Shown here piece after piece: positions 33,987 to 42,669 of a stretch of DNA of 64,000 nt. The DNA comes from an uncultured Prevotellaceae bacterium (lineage in GTDB: Bacteria > Bacteroidota > Bacteroidia > Bacteroidales > Bacteroidaceae). The stretch is taken from the NCBI GenBank assembly GCA_902775475.1, contig CACYME010000010.1, positions 1 to 64,000 on the forward strand, written 5' to 3'. Under the pieces are notes generated by a model. It had not been told where the DNA came from. It was given only the letters and a program-made list of their open reading frames with translations, and searched no databases. Position numbers and translations under genes: made by a program. The stretch's first letter is position 1, and each line of letters begins with the position of its first letter.

Positions 33987-35417
33987 ATGAAGATAAAGAA
34001 GATTTTGGCCATGATGGTTGCCCTGTTGCCCTTGTTGTGGGGCTGTGGCGGCGACGATGACCCTGCTGACGACCCCGTGGTCCCCACCCCGTCGGTCAAC
34101 GTATCCATGCGCTCGCAGAGCATTGCCGAGGGTGCTGAGGTCGATGCCCCAAGCACCACCCAGCTGGCGCTGACCTACAGTGTCTCTGTCAAGCTGTCCG
34201 CCTCGGCCAGCATCACGCTGAACGGCGCCCCAGTCAACGCCACCCGCAATCCTAACGACGTGACGGGCATCCTGATTCCCCTAACCCTTGAGGAGGGCAC
34301 CAGCTACACACTCATCGTTCCAGAAGGAGCGGTGGTAGCCAGCAGCAATGCCTCGGCCACGGCACCTGCTTTCACGCTCAACTTCAAGACGAAAGAGAAG
34401 GCTCAGTCCGTCACCCCCAACATTGTCACCACGCCCGTGGCTGCCACCACCGATGCGGCCAAGAAGCTCTACGCCTACCTCCTGGAGCAGTATGGCCGCA
34501 AGGTCATCTCCAGCGTCATGGCCAACGTGAACTGGAACAACGAGGAGGCCGAGCGCATCGGCAAGGCCGTGGGCAAGTATCCTGCCATGAACTGCTACGA
34601 CTTCATCCACATCTGCTTCTCGCCCGCCAACTGGATTGACTACACCAAGATCGACCCCGTGCAGCAGTGGGTTAAAGCCGGCGGACTGGTGCAGTTGATG
34701 TGGCACTTCAACGTACCCAAGACGCAAGGCTCTACCGACGTTACCTGTACGCCCAGCGAAACGACGTTCAACACGGCCAATGTCTTCACCGACGGCACAT
34801 GGGAGAACAAATGGTTCTACGAGCAGATGGACAAGGTCGTGGCCACCATGCTGAAGTTACAGCAGGCCGGCATCGCCGCCACCTGGCGCCCCTTCCACGA
34901 GGCTGCTGGCAACGCCACCCACAAAAAGCAGGCTGGCTGGACCAAGTCGTGGTTCTGGTGGGGCTACGACGGTGCCGAGACCTACAAGAAGCTCTGGCGC
35001 ACCATGTTCGACTACTTCAAGCAGAAGGGCATCAACAACCTCATCTGGGTGTGGACCACGCAGAACTACAACGGCGATGCTTCGCAGTACAATCAGGACA
35101 GCGACTGGTATCCCGGCGATGAATATGTCGACATCGTTGCCCGCGACCTCTACGGCTACAATGCCGACCGGAACCTGCAGGAGTTCAACGAGATTCAGGC
35201 CACCTATCCGTCGAAGATGGTCATCCTGGGCGAGTGCGGCAAGGATGCCAACACCAACACCTCCTCGGCCCTGCCCGCCGACTTCTGGCGCAAGGGTGCC
35301 AAGTGGGGACAGTTCATGGTGTGGTATGGCGCCAACATGGAGGACGACAAATGGTGGCAGGAAGCCCTCAACTGCGAGGACGTCATCACCCGCGACCAGG
35401 TGCCAAGCCTTCAGTAG
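33987..35417 (+). CDS. GH26 endo-beta-1,4-mannanase, surface lipoprotein
   Basis: Cleaves the mannan backbone. The lipoprotein signal ends LLWGC (Cys20) followed by GGDDDPADDP, suggesting surface display. Residues about 30-135 form an Ig-like domain (SMRSQSIAEGAEV, then LNGAPVNATRNPNDV) closely related to that of the GH5 enzyme downstream. The GH26 barrel follows, with the acid/base Glu305 in WRPFHEAAG, the nearby WFWWGYDG, and the nucleophile Glu416 in ILGECGK. The length of 476 is normal for a one-domain-plus-catalytic architecture. It is the last gene before a strong terminator (35465-35497), so it closes the susC operon. It probably works outside the cell to feed SusCD. Confidence 0.94.
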   Translation: MKIKKILAMMVALLPLLWGCGGDDDPADDPVVPTPSVNVSMRSQSIAEGAEVDAPSTTQLALTYSVSVKLSASASITLNGAPVNATRNPNDVTGILIPLTLEEGTSYTLIVPEGAVVASSNASATAPAFTLNFKTKEKAQSVTPNIVTTPVAATTDAAKKLYAYLLEQYGRKVISSVMANVNWNNEEAERIGKAVGKYPAMNCYDFIHICFSPANWIDYTKIDPVQQWVKAGGLVQLMWHFNVPKTQGSTDVTCTPSETTFNTANVFTDGTWENKWFYEQMDKVVATMLKLQQAGIAATWRPFHEAAGNATHKKQAGWTKSWFWWGYDGAETYKKLWRTMFDYFKQKGINNLIWVWTTQNYNGDASQYNQDSDWYPGDEYVDIVARDLYGYNADRNLQEFNEIQATYPSKMVILGECGKDANTNTSSALPADFWRKGAKWGQFMVWYGANMEDDKWWQEALNCEDVITRDQVPSLQ

Positions 35418-35464
35418 GCTGCGCCCCGGCGCTCCATGCGCCAGCACGACGCTCACCTCTCGAT

Positions 35465-35497
35465 GGCGCCGCACCTTTTCGTGCGGCGCCTTTTTTT
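35465..35497 (+). terminator. Terminator of the susC-GH26 operon
   Basis: Perfect 10-bp arms GGCGCCGCAC and GTGCGGCGCC with a 6-nt loop, followed by seven T. Confidence 0.95.
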
Positions 35498-35654
35498 CCC
35501 CCGTCATTTTCTTTCCTGTTTTCTTTGTGCTTAAACTTTTTTTCTTATTCAACTTCCGCTGGGTTCGTAAAGCTGCGGAATGTCAATTCTCTTATCTTTG
35601 AACTAAGTCGAATGTGCTCTCGTTCGAAAGAACAAAAGAAAAATCGATTTTTCT

Positions 35655-35685
35655 TTTGTTTTTCGCTCGCTTATTCGTACCTTTG
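35655..35685 (+). promoter_or_regulatory. Promoter of the GH5 gene
   Basis: TTTG (35655-35658), a 19-bp spacer containing TTTCGCTCGCTTATTCG, and TACCTTTG (35678-35685). It is separate from the susC promoter, so GH5 can be expressed independently. Confidence 0.85.
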
Positions 35686-35808
35686 CACATATAAAGCCAA
35701 CTACTTAGCAGAAAATCTATGCAGGAAAGAACAGACGAGAACTCATCAGCCACATTGACCGGTGGGGTAAAACAATCTATAAACAACGAAACAACTAACA
35801 ACTAAACC

Positions 35809-37386
35809 ATGAAGAGAATCAAGTTTTTCTATGCTTTTGGCCTGCTGCTCGCAGTGGGCTTAGTGACCATCCTGTCCGCCTGTGGCGGCGATGACGACAA
35901 TGACGACCCCGTGGTGCCTACGCCAAGCGTCAGTGTGCAGCTGGTTTCGCAAAGCATTGCCGAGGGCGAGGAAGTGGAGGCCAGCACCACGCAGCTGGCA
36001 CTCTCCTACAGCACTACGGTGCGCGTGGCCACCACCAACGGCATTGCACTCAACGGCACAGCAGTGAACGCCGTTCGCAATCCTCAGGACGCAAAGGGCG
36101 TCCTCGTCACTTTCGAGTTGCAGGAAGGTACTGACTACACGCTGACCATTCCTGCCGGCTGCATCGTGGCCAACGCCGACCCCACGGCACAGGCACCCGC
36201 CTTCACCCTCAGCTTTAAGACAAAGGCGAAGGCGCAACCCGTCGACAACAGCGCCACCGGACTGGCCAAGCGCTTAGGATGGGGCTGGAACCTGGGCAAC
36301 CACTTCGACACCAGCTCGGGCGAGGACGGCAAGCACCCGCAGTGGGGCTACTGGGACAACGCCACGCCCACGCAGCAGCTCTACACCAACCTGAAGAAGA
36401 CCGGCGTCAGCACCGTGCGCATCGGCGTCACCTGGGGCAACTACCAGAGCGGCGACGACTGGACCATCGAGTCAGCCTACATGGCCGAGGTGAAGCAGAA
36501 CGTTGAGTGGGCCGGACAGGCCGGGCTGAACGTCATCCTCAACATGCACCACGACGAGTACTGGCTTGACGTCAAGACGGCAGCCACCAACAGCATCGTC
36601 AACAACACCATCAAGACGCGCATCAGCAAGACCTGGACGCAGATTGCCGAGGCCTTCAAGGACCAGGGCGACTACCTCTTCTTCGAGACGTTCAACGAGG
36701 TGCAGGACGGCCAGTGGGGCTGGGGCGCCAACCGCACCGACGGCGGCAAGCAGTACAAGACGCTGAACGAGTGGAACCAGACGGCTGTCGATGCCATCCG
36801 TGCCACGGGTGGCCAGAACGCCACGCGATGGATTGGCGTGCCCGGCTATGCCAGCAGCCCCTCGTTTGTGCTCATCGACCAGTTCCAGCTGCCCACCGAT
36901 GCCGCCAACCGGCTGATGGTCAGCGTGCACTTCTACGACCCCAACACCTTCACGCTGACGCCCGAGTCGAACGGCGGCAAGAGCGAATGGGGACACACCG
37001 CCGCCGCTGGCAAGTTCCAGGCAGGCAGCAACGAGGAGCACGTCGTCGAGACCTTCCAGCAACTCTACGCGAAGTTCGTGGCCAACAACATCCCCGTCTA
37101 CATTGGCGAATATGGCTGCGTGATGCACAAGAACAGCCGCTCCAACCTCTTCCGCAACTACTACCTGGAGTACGTCTGCCGCGCTGCCCATGCCTACAAC
37201 CTGCCTCTCTGCATCTGGGACAACAACGCCCAGGGCGGCGGCGACGAGCATCACGGCTACATCAACCACACCGACGGCTCGTTCCTGAACAACATGAGTT
37301 CCATCGTGGCCAAGATGATTAATGCCGCCACCAGCGACGACGCTGACTACACGCTGGAATCCATCTACGACCGTGCCCCGAAATGA
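35809..37386 (+). CDS. GH5 endo-glycanase (probably GH5_4: beta-glucan/mannan), lipoprotein
   Basis: A 525-residue surface lipoprotein (signal ending ILSAC, Cys25, then GGDDDNDDP). Residues about 36-140 are an Ig-like module almost parallel to that in the GH26 enzyme upstream (SQSIAEGEEVEAS, LNGTAVNAVRNPQD). The GH5 barrel starts at AKRLGWGWNLGNHFD and shows GVSTVRIGVTWGNY, NMHHDEYW, the acid/base Glu297 in FETFNEV, and the nucleophile Glu434 in YIGEYG. The opening GWNLGN pattern favours subfamily 4, which includes endoglucanases and enzymes acting on glucomannan or xyloglucan; a mannanase role is inferred from context. It has its own promoter and terminator. Confidence 0.9.
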   Translation: MKRIKFFYAFGLLLAVGLVTILSACGGDDDNDDPVVPTPSVSVQLVSQSIAEGEEVEASTTQLALSYSTTVRVATTNGIALNGTAVNAVRNPQDAKGVLVTFELQEGTDYTLTIPAGCIVANADPTAQAPAFTLSFKTKAKAQPVDNSATGLAKRLGWGWNLGNHFDTSSGEDGKHPQWGYWDNATPTQQLYTNLKKTGVSTVRIGVTWGNYQSGDDWTIESAYMAEVKQNVEWAGQAGLNVILNMHHDEYWLDVKTAATNSIVNNTIKTRISKTWTQIAEAFKDQGDYLFFETFNEVQDGQWGWGANRTDGGKQYKTLNEWNQTAVDAIRATGGQNATRWIGVPGYASSPSFVLIDQFQLPTDAANRLMVSVHFYDPNTFTLTPESNGGKSEWGHTAAAGKFQAGSNEEHVVETFQQLYAKFVANNIPVYIGEYGCVMHKNSRSNLFRNYYLEYVCRAAHAYNLPLCIWDNNAQGGGDEHHGYINHTDGSFLNNMSSIVAKMINAATSDDADYTLESIYDRAPK

Positions 37387-37433
37387 CGAGGGCAAACGAC
37401 ACAGATTTATTTGGCATTGACCTTTTGTTAAGC

Positions 37434-37470
37434 AAGGCGGCGGTTCGCTTTCACGAACCGCCGCCTTTGT
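37434..37470. terminator. Terminator between GH5 and the convergent GH5_7 gene
   Basis: Fourteen-bp perfect arms AAGGCGGCGGTTCG and CGAACCGCCGCCTT, 6-nt loop, followed by TTTGTTG. It sits in the 111-bp convergent gap and may act on both strands. Confidence 0.88.
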
Positions 37471-37497
37471 TGATGGGCTGTATGGGCTTGGGGGAAC

Positions 37498-38784
37498 CTA
37501 TTTATTATACTTCCTGATGATGGCGATGGTCGAAGAGTCGCAGTCGAACACCGAGTTCAGGCCCTGCGCCTCCTGGGCGGGGTCGCCGCAGTAGGCGTCG
37601 CCCACCTGCCACTGCTCCTGGTGCACGGGGCGGGCCTCGCCGCCCCATCCCCAGAAGTTGCAGCCCTTCACGATGCTGTCGCCCATGGCCATCGAGAAGA
37701 TGTAGTCGTAGTACTTGTCGCGTGCCGTGGTGGGCGAGCCCACGTCGTAGCGGAAGTCATCGCGCGGATAGCCGAACTCCTCGACCACCAGCGGCTTCTG
37801 CAGCCGGCGGGCAATGGCGATGTGGCCCTTCAGGTACTCGCCGCTGTTCTGGCAGGCGCGGTCGATGTTCTGCTGCAGCGAGTCGCGCTTCGCCCAGTTC
37901 CAGTTGTAGGGCCAGATGTGGGCGTTCAGGTAGTCGATGTTCTCGTCGGCCGACACCCGTTCATAGAGCGCGGTGTCCTGCTCACAGCCCCAGATGCCCT
38001 CGCTGCCGATGCTGATGAGATGGTTCTTGTCGAGCGAGCGTATGAGCGCCGAAGCCTCGCTGAGCCACTGCGCGAAAGGCTCCTTCGACTCCTCGCTGAA
38101 GGCTCGCGGCTCGTTGCCTATCTGCCAGGCCATGATGGCCGGGTCGTCGGTATAGGCCAGGCCTGTGTAGCGGTTCGTGCGCCCGATGATGTCGCGCACG
38201 TACTGGTAGAACAGCTCGTGCGCCTTCTTGTTCTGGGCATACTGCGCCATGGCCTTCATGAAAGCCTGGTAGCCGTCCTCGTTGGGCCGGGGCTGTCGCC
38301 CGGCACCGGCCTGCTCTAAGTAGAAGCCGTAGCCTCCGCTCCACTCCCACGAGTTGTTCAGGTAGAGCACCGCCTTCATGCCGCGCTGCCCCATCTGCTG
38401 CAGCAGGTAGTCCAGTCCGGCCAGGATGGTGTCGTTATAGACACCGGGGGCCACCTGCAGCGTGGGCTCCACCTTCGTGGTCACGCCGCGCTCGCCGTCG
38501 CTGCCCACGAGGATGCGCAGGTTGTCGAGGCCCAGCTCGTGCAGCTTGTCGAGCTCGCGAAGCAGGCGCTGGCGGTCGCCGCCCTGGCCCTCGCTGCCCA
38601 GGATGGCTCCATACCAGAAGTTGGTTCCCACGTAGCGATATTCCTCGCCGTTCAGCATGAAGGCCGCTCCCTCGCGTTTCACAAATCCCGAATCGTCGGT
38701 CAGCACGTTCTGCTTCCCGTTGCATGCCGTCAGTGCCAGCAGCGCAGCGCTGGCAGTGAGCACGCTTAGCAATCGTTTTTTCAT
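37498..38784 (-). CDS. GH5_7 endo-beta-mannanase, lipoprotein
   Basis: A 428-residue mannan endo-1,4-beta-mannosidase. The signal ends LALTAC (Cys21). Subfamily 7 features are EYRYVGTNFWYG near residue 50, LGLDNLRILVGSDG, AVLYLNNSWEWSGGYG, the acid/base Glu225 in WQIGNEPR, NAHIWPYNWNW with the catalytic-site His, the nucleophile Glu336 in VVEEFGYPRD, and NFWGWGGEARP near the end. There is no acidic surface-export tail after the cysteine (CNGKQNVL), so it may face the periplasm and shorten imported manno-oligosaccharides. It is transcribed toward the susC block from its own promoter (-7 box 38828-38835, minus). Confidence 0.94.
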   Translation of the reverse strand: MKKRLLSVLTASAALLALTACNGKQNVLTDDSGFVKREGAAFMLNGEEYRYVGTNFWYGAILGSEGQGGDRQRLLRELDKLHELGLDNLRILVGSDGERGVTTKVEPTLQVAPGVYNDTILAGLDYLLQQMGQRGMKAVLYLNNSWEWSGGYGFYLEQAGAGRQPRPNEDGYQAFMKAMAQYAQNKKAHELFYQYVRDIIGRTNRYTGLAYTDDPAIMAWQIGNEPRAFSEESKEPFAQWLSEASALIRSLDKNHLISIGSEGIWGCEQDTALYERVSADENIDYLNAHIWPYNWNWAKRDSLQQNIDRACQNSGEYLKGHIAIARRLQKPLVVEEFGYPRDDFRYDVGSPTTARDKYYDYIFSMAMGDSIVKGCNFWGWGGEARPVHQEQWQVGDAYCGDPAQEAQGLNSVFDCDSSTIAIIRKYNK

Positions 38785-38827
38785 AAGCTAAAAAGAATCT
38801 AAATTGTTATAGATAGTAATGAGGATG

Positions 38828-38835
38828 CAAAAATA
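38828..38835 (-). promoter_or_regulatory. -7 box of the GH5_7 mannanase
   Basis: TATTTTTG followed by C on the minus strand, about 43 bases upstream of the start codon. Confidence 0.65.
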
Positions 38836-38865
38836 CGCAATTTCACTGAAAAAAAGAAAGAAAAA

Positions 38866-38897
38866 TTTGGTTTTCGCACAAAAAAGCAGTAACTTTG
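38866..38897 (+). promoter_or_regulatory. Promoter of tRNA-Gln
   Basis: TTTG (38866-38869), a 20-bp spacer and TAACTTTG (38890-38897). The tRNA begins 50 bases after the box. Confidence 0.8.
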
Positions 38898-38947
38898 CAG
38901 CCGAAAAGCGTGGGAGAACGAGCCAGCCCACACACTTTTTACGATGC

Positions 38948-39018
38948 TGGACGATGGTGTAATGGTAACACTACAGGTTTTGGTTCTGTCATTCCCGGTT
39001 CGAATCCGAGTCGTCCAA
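38948..39018 (+). tRNA. tRNA-Gln (anticodon TTG)
   Basis: Seventy-one nucleotides folding as a cloverleaf. The acceptor arm TGGACGA pairs with TCGTCCA, and the D arm carries TAATGGTAACA. The anticodon stem ACAGG/TCTGT holds the loop TTTTGGT, giving anticodon TTG, which reads CAA. The T arm has the GGTTCGAATC loop. The CCA end is not encoded. It is flanked by its own promoter and terminator, between the two mannan blocks. Confidence 0.95.
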
Positions 39019-39029
39019 CATCAACAACT

Positions 39030-39064
39030 GCAAGCGTTTGTTTCCAAGCGCTTGCTTTTTTTTA
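39030..39064 (+). terminator. Terminator of tRNA-Gln
   Basis: Arms GCAAGCGTTTG and CAAGCGCTTGC (one G-T pair) with a short loop, followed by eight T. Confidence 0.9.
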
Positions 39065-39097
39065 TGAACTGTCGTTTTAGAAAAACAGGAAAAAACA

Positions 39098-39133
39098 AGA
39101 AAAACAGGAAATTAGTTACTTATCTGTTTTTCT
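39098..39133. terminator. Second hairpin downstream of tRNA-Gln, facing the AGCS gene
   Basis: Ten-bp arms AGAAAAACAG (39098-39107) and CTGTTTTTCT (39124-39133), 16-nt loop. A-rich on the left and T-rich on the right, it can act on either strand; the AGCS gene ends at 39207 on the minus strand. Confidence 0.65.
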
Positions 39134-39206
39134 AACAAATATCAATGAGTCCACTCCCCCAAACCCCATCGCAGCAGAGAGACCGCTGAAATACAATACA
39201 GCCCCT

Positions 39207-40625
39207 TCACTCCCAGCACTGTAGGTCGCTGGCTATCTCTGGCAGCTGGCTGCGGTGGAACGTAGGCTCCTTGATGCCGCTGCGCTTCTGCCGCCGGTAG
39301 TCATCGAGCAGGCGGAAGGCATACTTCCCCAGCGTGACGATGGCCACCAGGTTGCAGGCCGTGAGCAGCGCCATGCACAGGTCGCCCAGGCTCCACACCG
39401 TCTCTAAGCTGGCCAGCGCGCCGAACATGACGACCACACCGCCCGACAGCACGCGGAAGACCGTCAGCACCGCCGGACTGGAGGTGATGAAGCGGATGTT
39501 GGCCTCGCCGTAGTAGTAGTTGCCGATGATGCTGGAGAAGGCAAAGAGGAAGATGGCAATGGCGATGAACGTAGGTCCGAAGGCGCCAACCTCGGCGTTC
39601 AGCGATGCCTGCGTGAGGGCGATGCCGTTCAGCTCGGGCGTGGTGTAGAGCCCGCTGATGAGGATGATGAAGGCGGTGCAGGAGCAGACGAGCAGCGTAT
39701 CGGTGAAGACGCCGAGCGCCTGGATGAGGCCCTGCTTCACGGGGTGCGACACGGTGGCCGTGGCAGCCACGTTGGGGGCGCTGCCCTCGCCGGCCTCGTT
39801 GCTGAACAGGCCGCGCTTCACGCCGTTCATGATGGTGGCGCCGATGGCTCCGCCCACCCCCTGCTCCAGGCCGAAGGCACTGCTGACGATGACCTTCAGC
39901 ACGTGGGGGACGAGCTGGATGTTCATCACGACGATGACCAGCGCCAGCAGGAAATAGCCGATGGCCATGAGCGGCACGAGCACGGAGCTGACGCGGGCGA
40001 TGCGGTGGATGCCGCCGAAGACGATGAAGAGCGCCAGCACCGTCAGCACGATGCCCACCAGCAGCGGACTCCAGCCGAAGGCCTCGTGCATGGCGCCGCA
40101 GATGGTGTTGCTCTGAATGGAGTTATAGGACAGGCCGAAGGTGACGGTGATGAGGACGGCAAAGAGATAGGCCATCCAGCGGCAGTGGAGCCCATGCAGG
40201 ATGTAGTAGGCCGGACCGCCGATGAACGAGTCCTTCTGTCGCTGCTTGAACAGCTGGCCGAGCGTCGACTCGATGAAGGCCGTGGCCGACCCCAGCAGGG
40301 CGATGACCCACATCCAGAACACCGCGCCTGGTCCGCCGATGGCGATGGCCGTGGCCACGCCGGCCAGGTTGCCCGTGCCCACACGGGTGGCCACGGAGAC
40401 GGCAAAGGCCTGGAACGAGGAGATGTGGCGGTGATGGGCGTTGGCATCGCTGAGGTTCTTCGTGCCGTCAGTGGCCGAATCGGTGAGCAGGCGGAACATC
40501 TCGCCCACCATGCGGAACTGCACGCCACGCGTCTTCCACGTGAACCAGATGCCGCAGGCCACCAGCACGCCTATCAGCACATAGCCCCAGAGGGCATCGT
40601 TGATTCGAGCTATCAGTGCATCCAT
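39207..40625 (-). CDS. Sodium:alanine/glycine symporter (AGCS family)
   Basis: A 472-residue inner-membrane transporter that couples Na+ (or H+) to uptake of alanine, glycine or a related amino acid. The family start MDALIARINDALWGYVLIGVLVACGIWFT is followed by the signature ISSFQAFAVSVATRVGTGNLAGVATAIAIGGPGAVFWMWV, then GGPAYYI, and about ten helices. The conserved NEAGEGSAPNVAATA segment lies near residues 275-290. It is a single gene between the mannan blocks with no evident role in glycan use. The promoter -7 box TACCTTTG is on the minus strand at 40654-40647. Confidence 0.94.
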   Translation of the reverse strand: MDALIARINDALWGYVLIGVLVACGIWFTWKTRGVQFRMVGEMFRLLTDSATDGTKNLSDANAHHRHISSFQAFAVSVATRVGTGNLAGVATAIAIGGPGAVFWMWVIALLGSATAFIESTLGQLFKQRQKDSFIGGPAYYILHGLHCRWMAYLFAVLITVTFGLSYNSIQSNTICGAMHEAFGWSPLLVGIVLTVLALFIVFGGIHRIARVSSVLVPLMAIGYFLLALVIVVMNIQLVPHVLKVIVSSAFGLEQGVGGAIGATIMNGVKRGLFSNEAGEGSAPNVAATATVSHPVKQGLIQALGVFTDTLLVCSCTAFIILISGLYTTPELNGIALTQASLNAEVGAFGPTFIAIAIFLFAFSSIIGNYYYGEANIRFITSSPAVLTVFRVLSGGVVVMFGALASLETVWSLGDLCMALLTACNLVAIVTLGKYAFRLLDDYRRQKRSGIKEPTFHRSQLPEIASDLQCWE

Positions 40626-40646
40626 GAATGTAGTCTAATTCGCTTG

Positions 40647-40654
40647 CAAAGGTA
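40647..40654 (-). promoter_or_regulatory. -7 box of the AGCS symporter
   Basis: TACCTTTG followed by CA on the minus strand, 21 bases upstream of the ATG. Confidence 0.75.
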
Positions 40655-40737
40655 CAACTTTTTGGCGAGAAGCATTCATCTTTTGTAAAAAAATAAAAAT
40701 GTTTCCCACCATCGCGCCACCGGGAGAGCCACAAAAT

Positions 40738-41136
40738 AGTGTTCAAAATTACCACTAAAAAAAGTTCGTCCTGAGGAGTGATTCTGGCTCAAAAATCGGC
40801 CTTTTTTGGCCCTTCGGAAGCAAATTCGCCAGTCCTTCGCGGATTAAAAAAGGTTAATTTCTGCACACCCATACCCATTCTGTGCAAAATTTCGGCCATT
40901 TTTTGGCATTTTTTTGCCTCGACTCCCCGTTCTGTAAGCACGCCAAATTTTCAAAAGTCAACGCCTTTTGAAAATTTGGCGTTGACTTTTTCAAGCGAAA
41001 AAACGCCAAATTTTCCAAAAACAAGCGTAACCATCAGTTTTTCAAGCATTTAGCAAACCATCTCAAAAAACGCTTATTTTCAGCCAAAAATTTTCTCGCA
41101 CAGAATTTTCAAAATTTAGAGGGGGTCGAGTGTTCA
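40738..41136 (-). repeat. R1 intergenic element, copy C
   Basis: Reverse orientation, in the divergent gap between the AGCS symporter and the CE7 esterase. It is flanked by direct AGTGTTCA at 40738-40745 and 41129-41136 (the complement of the TTGAACACT that flanks copy A). Reading on the minus strand it holds ATTTTTGGCTGAAAATAAGC, GAGATGGTTTGCTAAAT, the stem AAAAAGTCAACGCC...GGCGTTGACTTTT, GAAAATTTGGCGTGCTTAC, and the hairpin TGCACA/TGTGCA (40862-40886) with a 13-nt loop, GAATGGGTATGGG in element sense. Confidence 0.88.
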
Positions 41137-41274
41137 TTTTCGGAACAAAATTAACAAAAATTTAGAAGCAATTTTAGGCATACGAGCGCAGGCGATCCGC
41201 CAGCCTGCGAGTAATCATTTTTTAGAATACAACGATTTGCAAAGAAAGTATCACGTGGATTGAAAATAAAAGCG

Positions 41275-41282
41275 TAACTTTG
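41275..41282 (+). promoter_or_regulatory. -7 box of the second mannan block (CE7 gene)
   Basis: TAACTTTG followed by CA, 33 bases upstream of the CE7 ATG. No clear -33 TTTG, similar to the susC promoter. Confidence 0.75.
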
Positions 41283-41315
41283 CAAATTGAAAACAATAAC
41301 AAAAACCAATACAGC

Positions 41316-42605
41316 ATGAAACAAAGAACAATCCTACTTTTGCTGGCCTTGATGGCGCTTCTGCCGCTGTCGGCACAAATCAGAGGCAACAACATCGTGG
41401 TCACCGTGGAACCCGACCATCAGGACTGGCACTACCAGCTGGGCCAGACGGCGAAGTTCACCGTGGAGGTGCGCCGTTCGGGCACGCTGCTCGACAACGT
41501 ACAGATAGACTATGCCGCCGGGCCGGAGATGTACCAGACGGAGAAGAAGAGCCTGACGCTGAAGGACGGCACGCTGCAGCTGAAGGGCACGATGAAGCAG
41601 CCGGGCTTCTACCGCGTCGACGTGGTGGCCCACGTGGACGGGAAGGACTACAAGCAGGCCTGCGCCGCCGCCTTCGCCCCTGAGCAGCTGCAGCCCTCGA
41701 CGGTGATGCCGCAGGACTTCGAGCAGTTCTGGAGCAACGCCATCAGCACTGCACAGCGCACCGACCTCGACCCCACACGCCGCCTGTTGCCCGAGCGCTG
41801 CACGAAGGACGTGAACGTCTATGAGGTGAGCTTCAACACCATGGAGCCTGGCAACCGCTTCTATGGAGTGCTCTGCGTGCCCGTGAAGGAAGGGCGCTAT
41901 CCGGCCCTGCTGCGCGTGCCCGGTGCCGGCGTGCGCCCCTATGGCGGCGATGTCTACACCGCTTCGCAGGGAGCCGTCACGCTCGAGGTAGGCATCCATG
42001 GCGTGCCCGTGACGATGGAGCAGAAGGTCTACACGAACCTGAACGACGGGGCCCTGAAAGGCTATTGGGAATGGGGCATGAACAACCGCGACAAGTCGTA
42101 CTATAAGCACGTCATCCTGGGCTGCATCCGCGCCATCGACTACCTGGAGCAGTACACCCCCTGGAACCGCCAGCAGCTGGGCGTCACCGGCTCCAGTCAG
42201 GGAGGATTCCTCTCATTAGCCACGGCAGGACTCGACCGTCGCGTCACCTGCTATGCCCCCGTGCACGCCGCCCTCTGCGACCACACCAACTCGCTGCGAG
42301 GCGTGGCCTGCGGCTGGCCCCACTACTTCTACTGGAACAAGGGCAAGGGCATGGAGCGCGAGATTGAGACGTCGCGCTACTACGACGGTGTGAACTTCGC
42401 CCGCCTCATCCGTCCCTCGCAGCGTGGCTGGTTCAGCTTCGGCTACTGCGACGACGTGGTGCCACCCACCACCGCCTGGGCCACCTACAACGTGGTCACG
42501 GGTCCGAAGGAAATCTCCCCCTACCAGGCCACCTGGCACTTCTGGCATCAGGAGCAGTGGGACGAGTGGGAAGCCTGGCTGCTGAAGCAGCTGAAGGGGG
42601 AATGA
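41316..42605 (+). CDS. Acetyl(xylan/mannan) esterase, CE7 (AXE1) family
   Basis: A secreted carbohydrate O-acetyl esterase of 429 residues. The frame is open from 41280, but the ATG at 41316 gives a clean signal peptide (MKQRTILLLLALMALLPLSAQ). An Ig-like N-terminal domain (about 25-125) precedes the alpha/beta-hydrolase AXE1 domain with FYGVLCVPVKEGRYPALLRVPGAGV, the nucleophile Ser294 in GVTGSSQGG, and downstream SFGYCDDVVPPTTAW carrying the catalytic Asp; the His lies in HFWHQEQW or nearby. It heads the second mannan block. Plant glucomannans are acetylated, so I infer it deacetylates imported manno-oligosaccharides before the GH26 and GH130 steps. Confidence 0.88.
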   Translation: MKQRTILLLLALMALLPLSAQIRGNNIVVTVEPDHQDWHYQLGQTAKFTVEVRRSGTLLDNVQIDYAAGPEMYQTEKKSLTLKDGTLQLKGTMKQPGFYRVDVVAHVDGKDYKQACAAAFAPEQLQPSTVMPQDFEQFWSNAISTAQRTDLDPTRRLLPERCTKDVNVYEVSFNTMEPGNRFYGVLCVPVKEGRYPALLRVPGAGVRPYGGDVYTASQGAVTLEVGIHGVPVTMEQKVYTNLNDGALKGYWEWGMNNRDKSYYKHVILGCIRAIDYLEQYTPWNRQQLGVTGSSQGGFLSLATAGLDRRVTCYAPVHAALCDHTNSLRGVACGWPHYFYWNKGKGMEREIETSRYYDGVNFARLIRPSQRGWFSFGYCDDVVPPTTAWATYNVVTGPKEISPYQATWHFWHQEQWDEWEAWLLKQLKGE

Positions 42606-42617
42606 CTATCGCCATAA

Positions 42618-42669
42618 CGAGACCTCGTAATAACGTTAAAACGAAATAACGAAATAACGAAAAAAAACT
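42618..42669 (+). repeat. Octamer array before the second GH26 gene
   Basis: The gap carries an ACGAGACCTCGT palindrome and then CGAAATAA repeated with period 8 up to the start codon. A longer version precedes the GPH transporter at 45018-45078. Confidence 0.75.

Larger units (their letters stand above)
35418..35808 (+). other. Intergenic region: terminator, AT-rich tract, GH5 promoter
   Basis: Holds the terminator at 35465-35497 and the promoter at 35655-35685 with a leader of about 115 nt to the GH5 start. Apart from these I see only AT-rich sequence; no R1 or R2 element is here. Confidence 0.6.
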
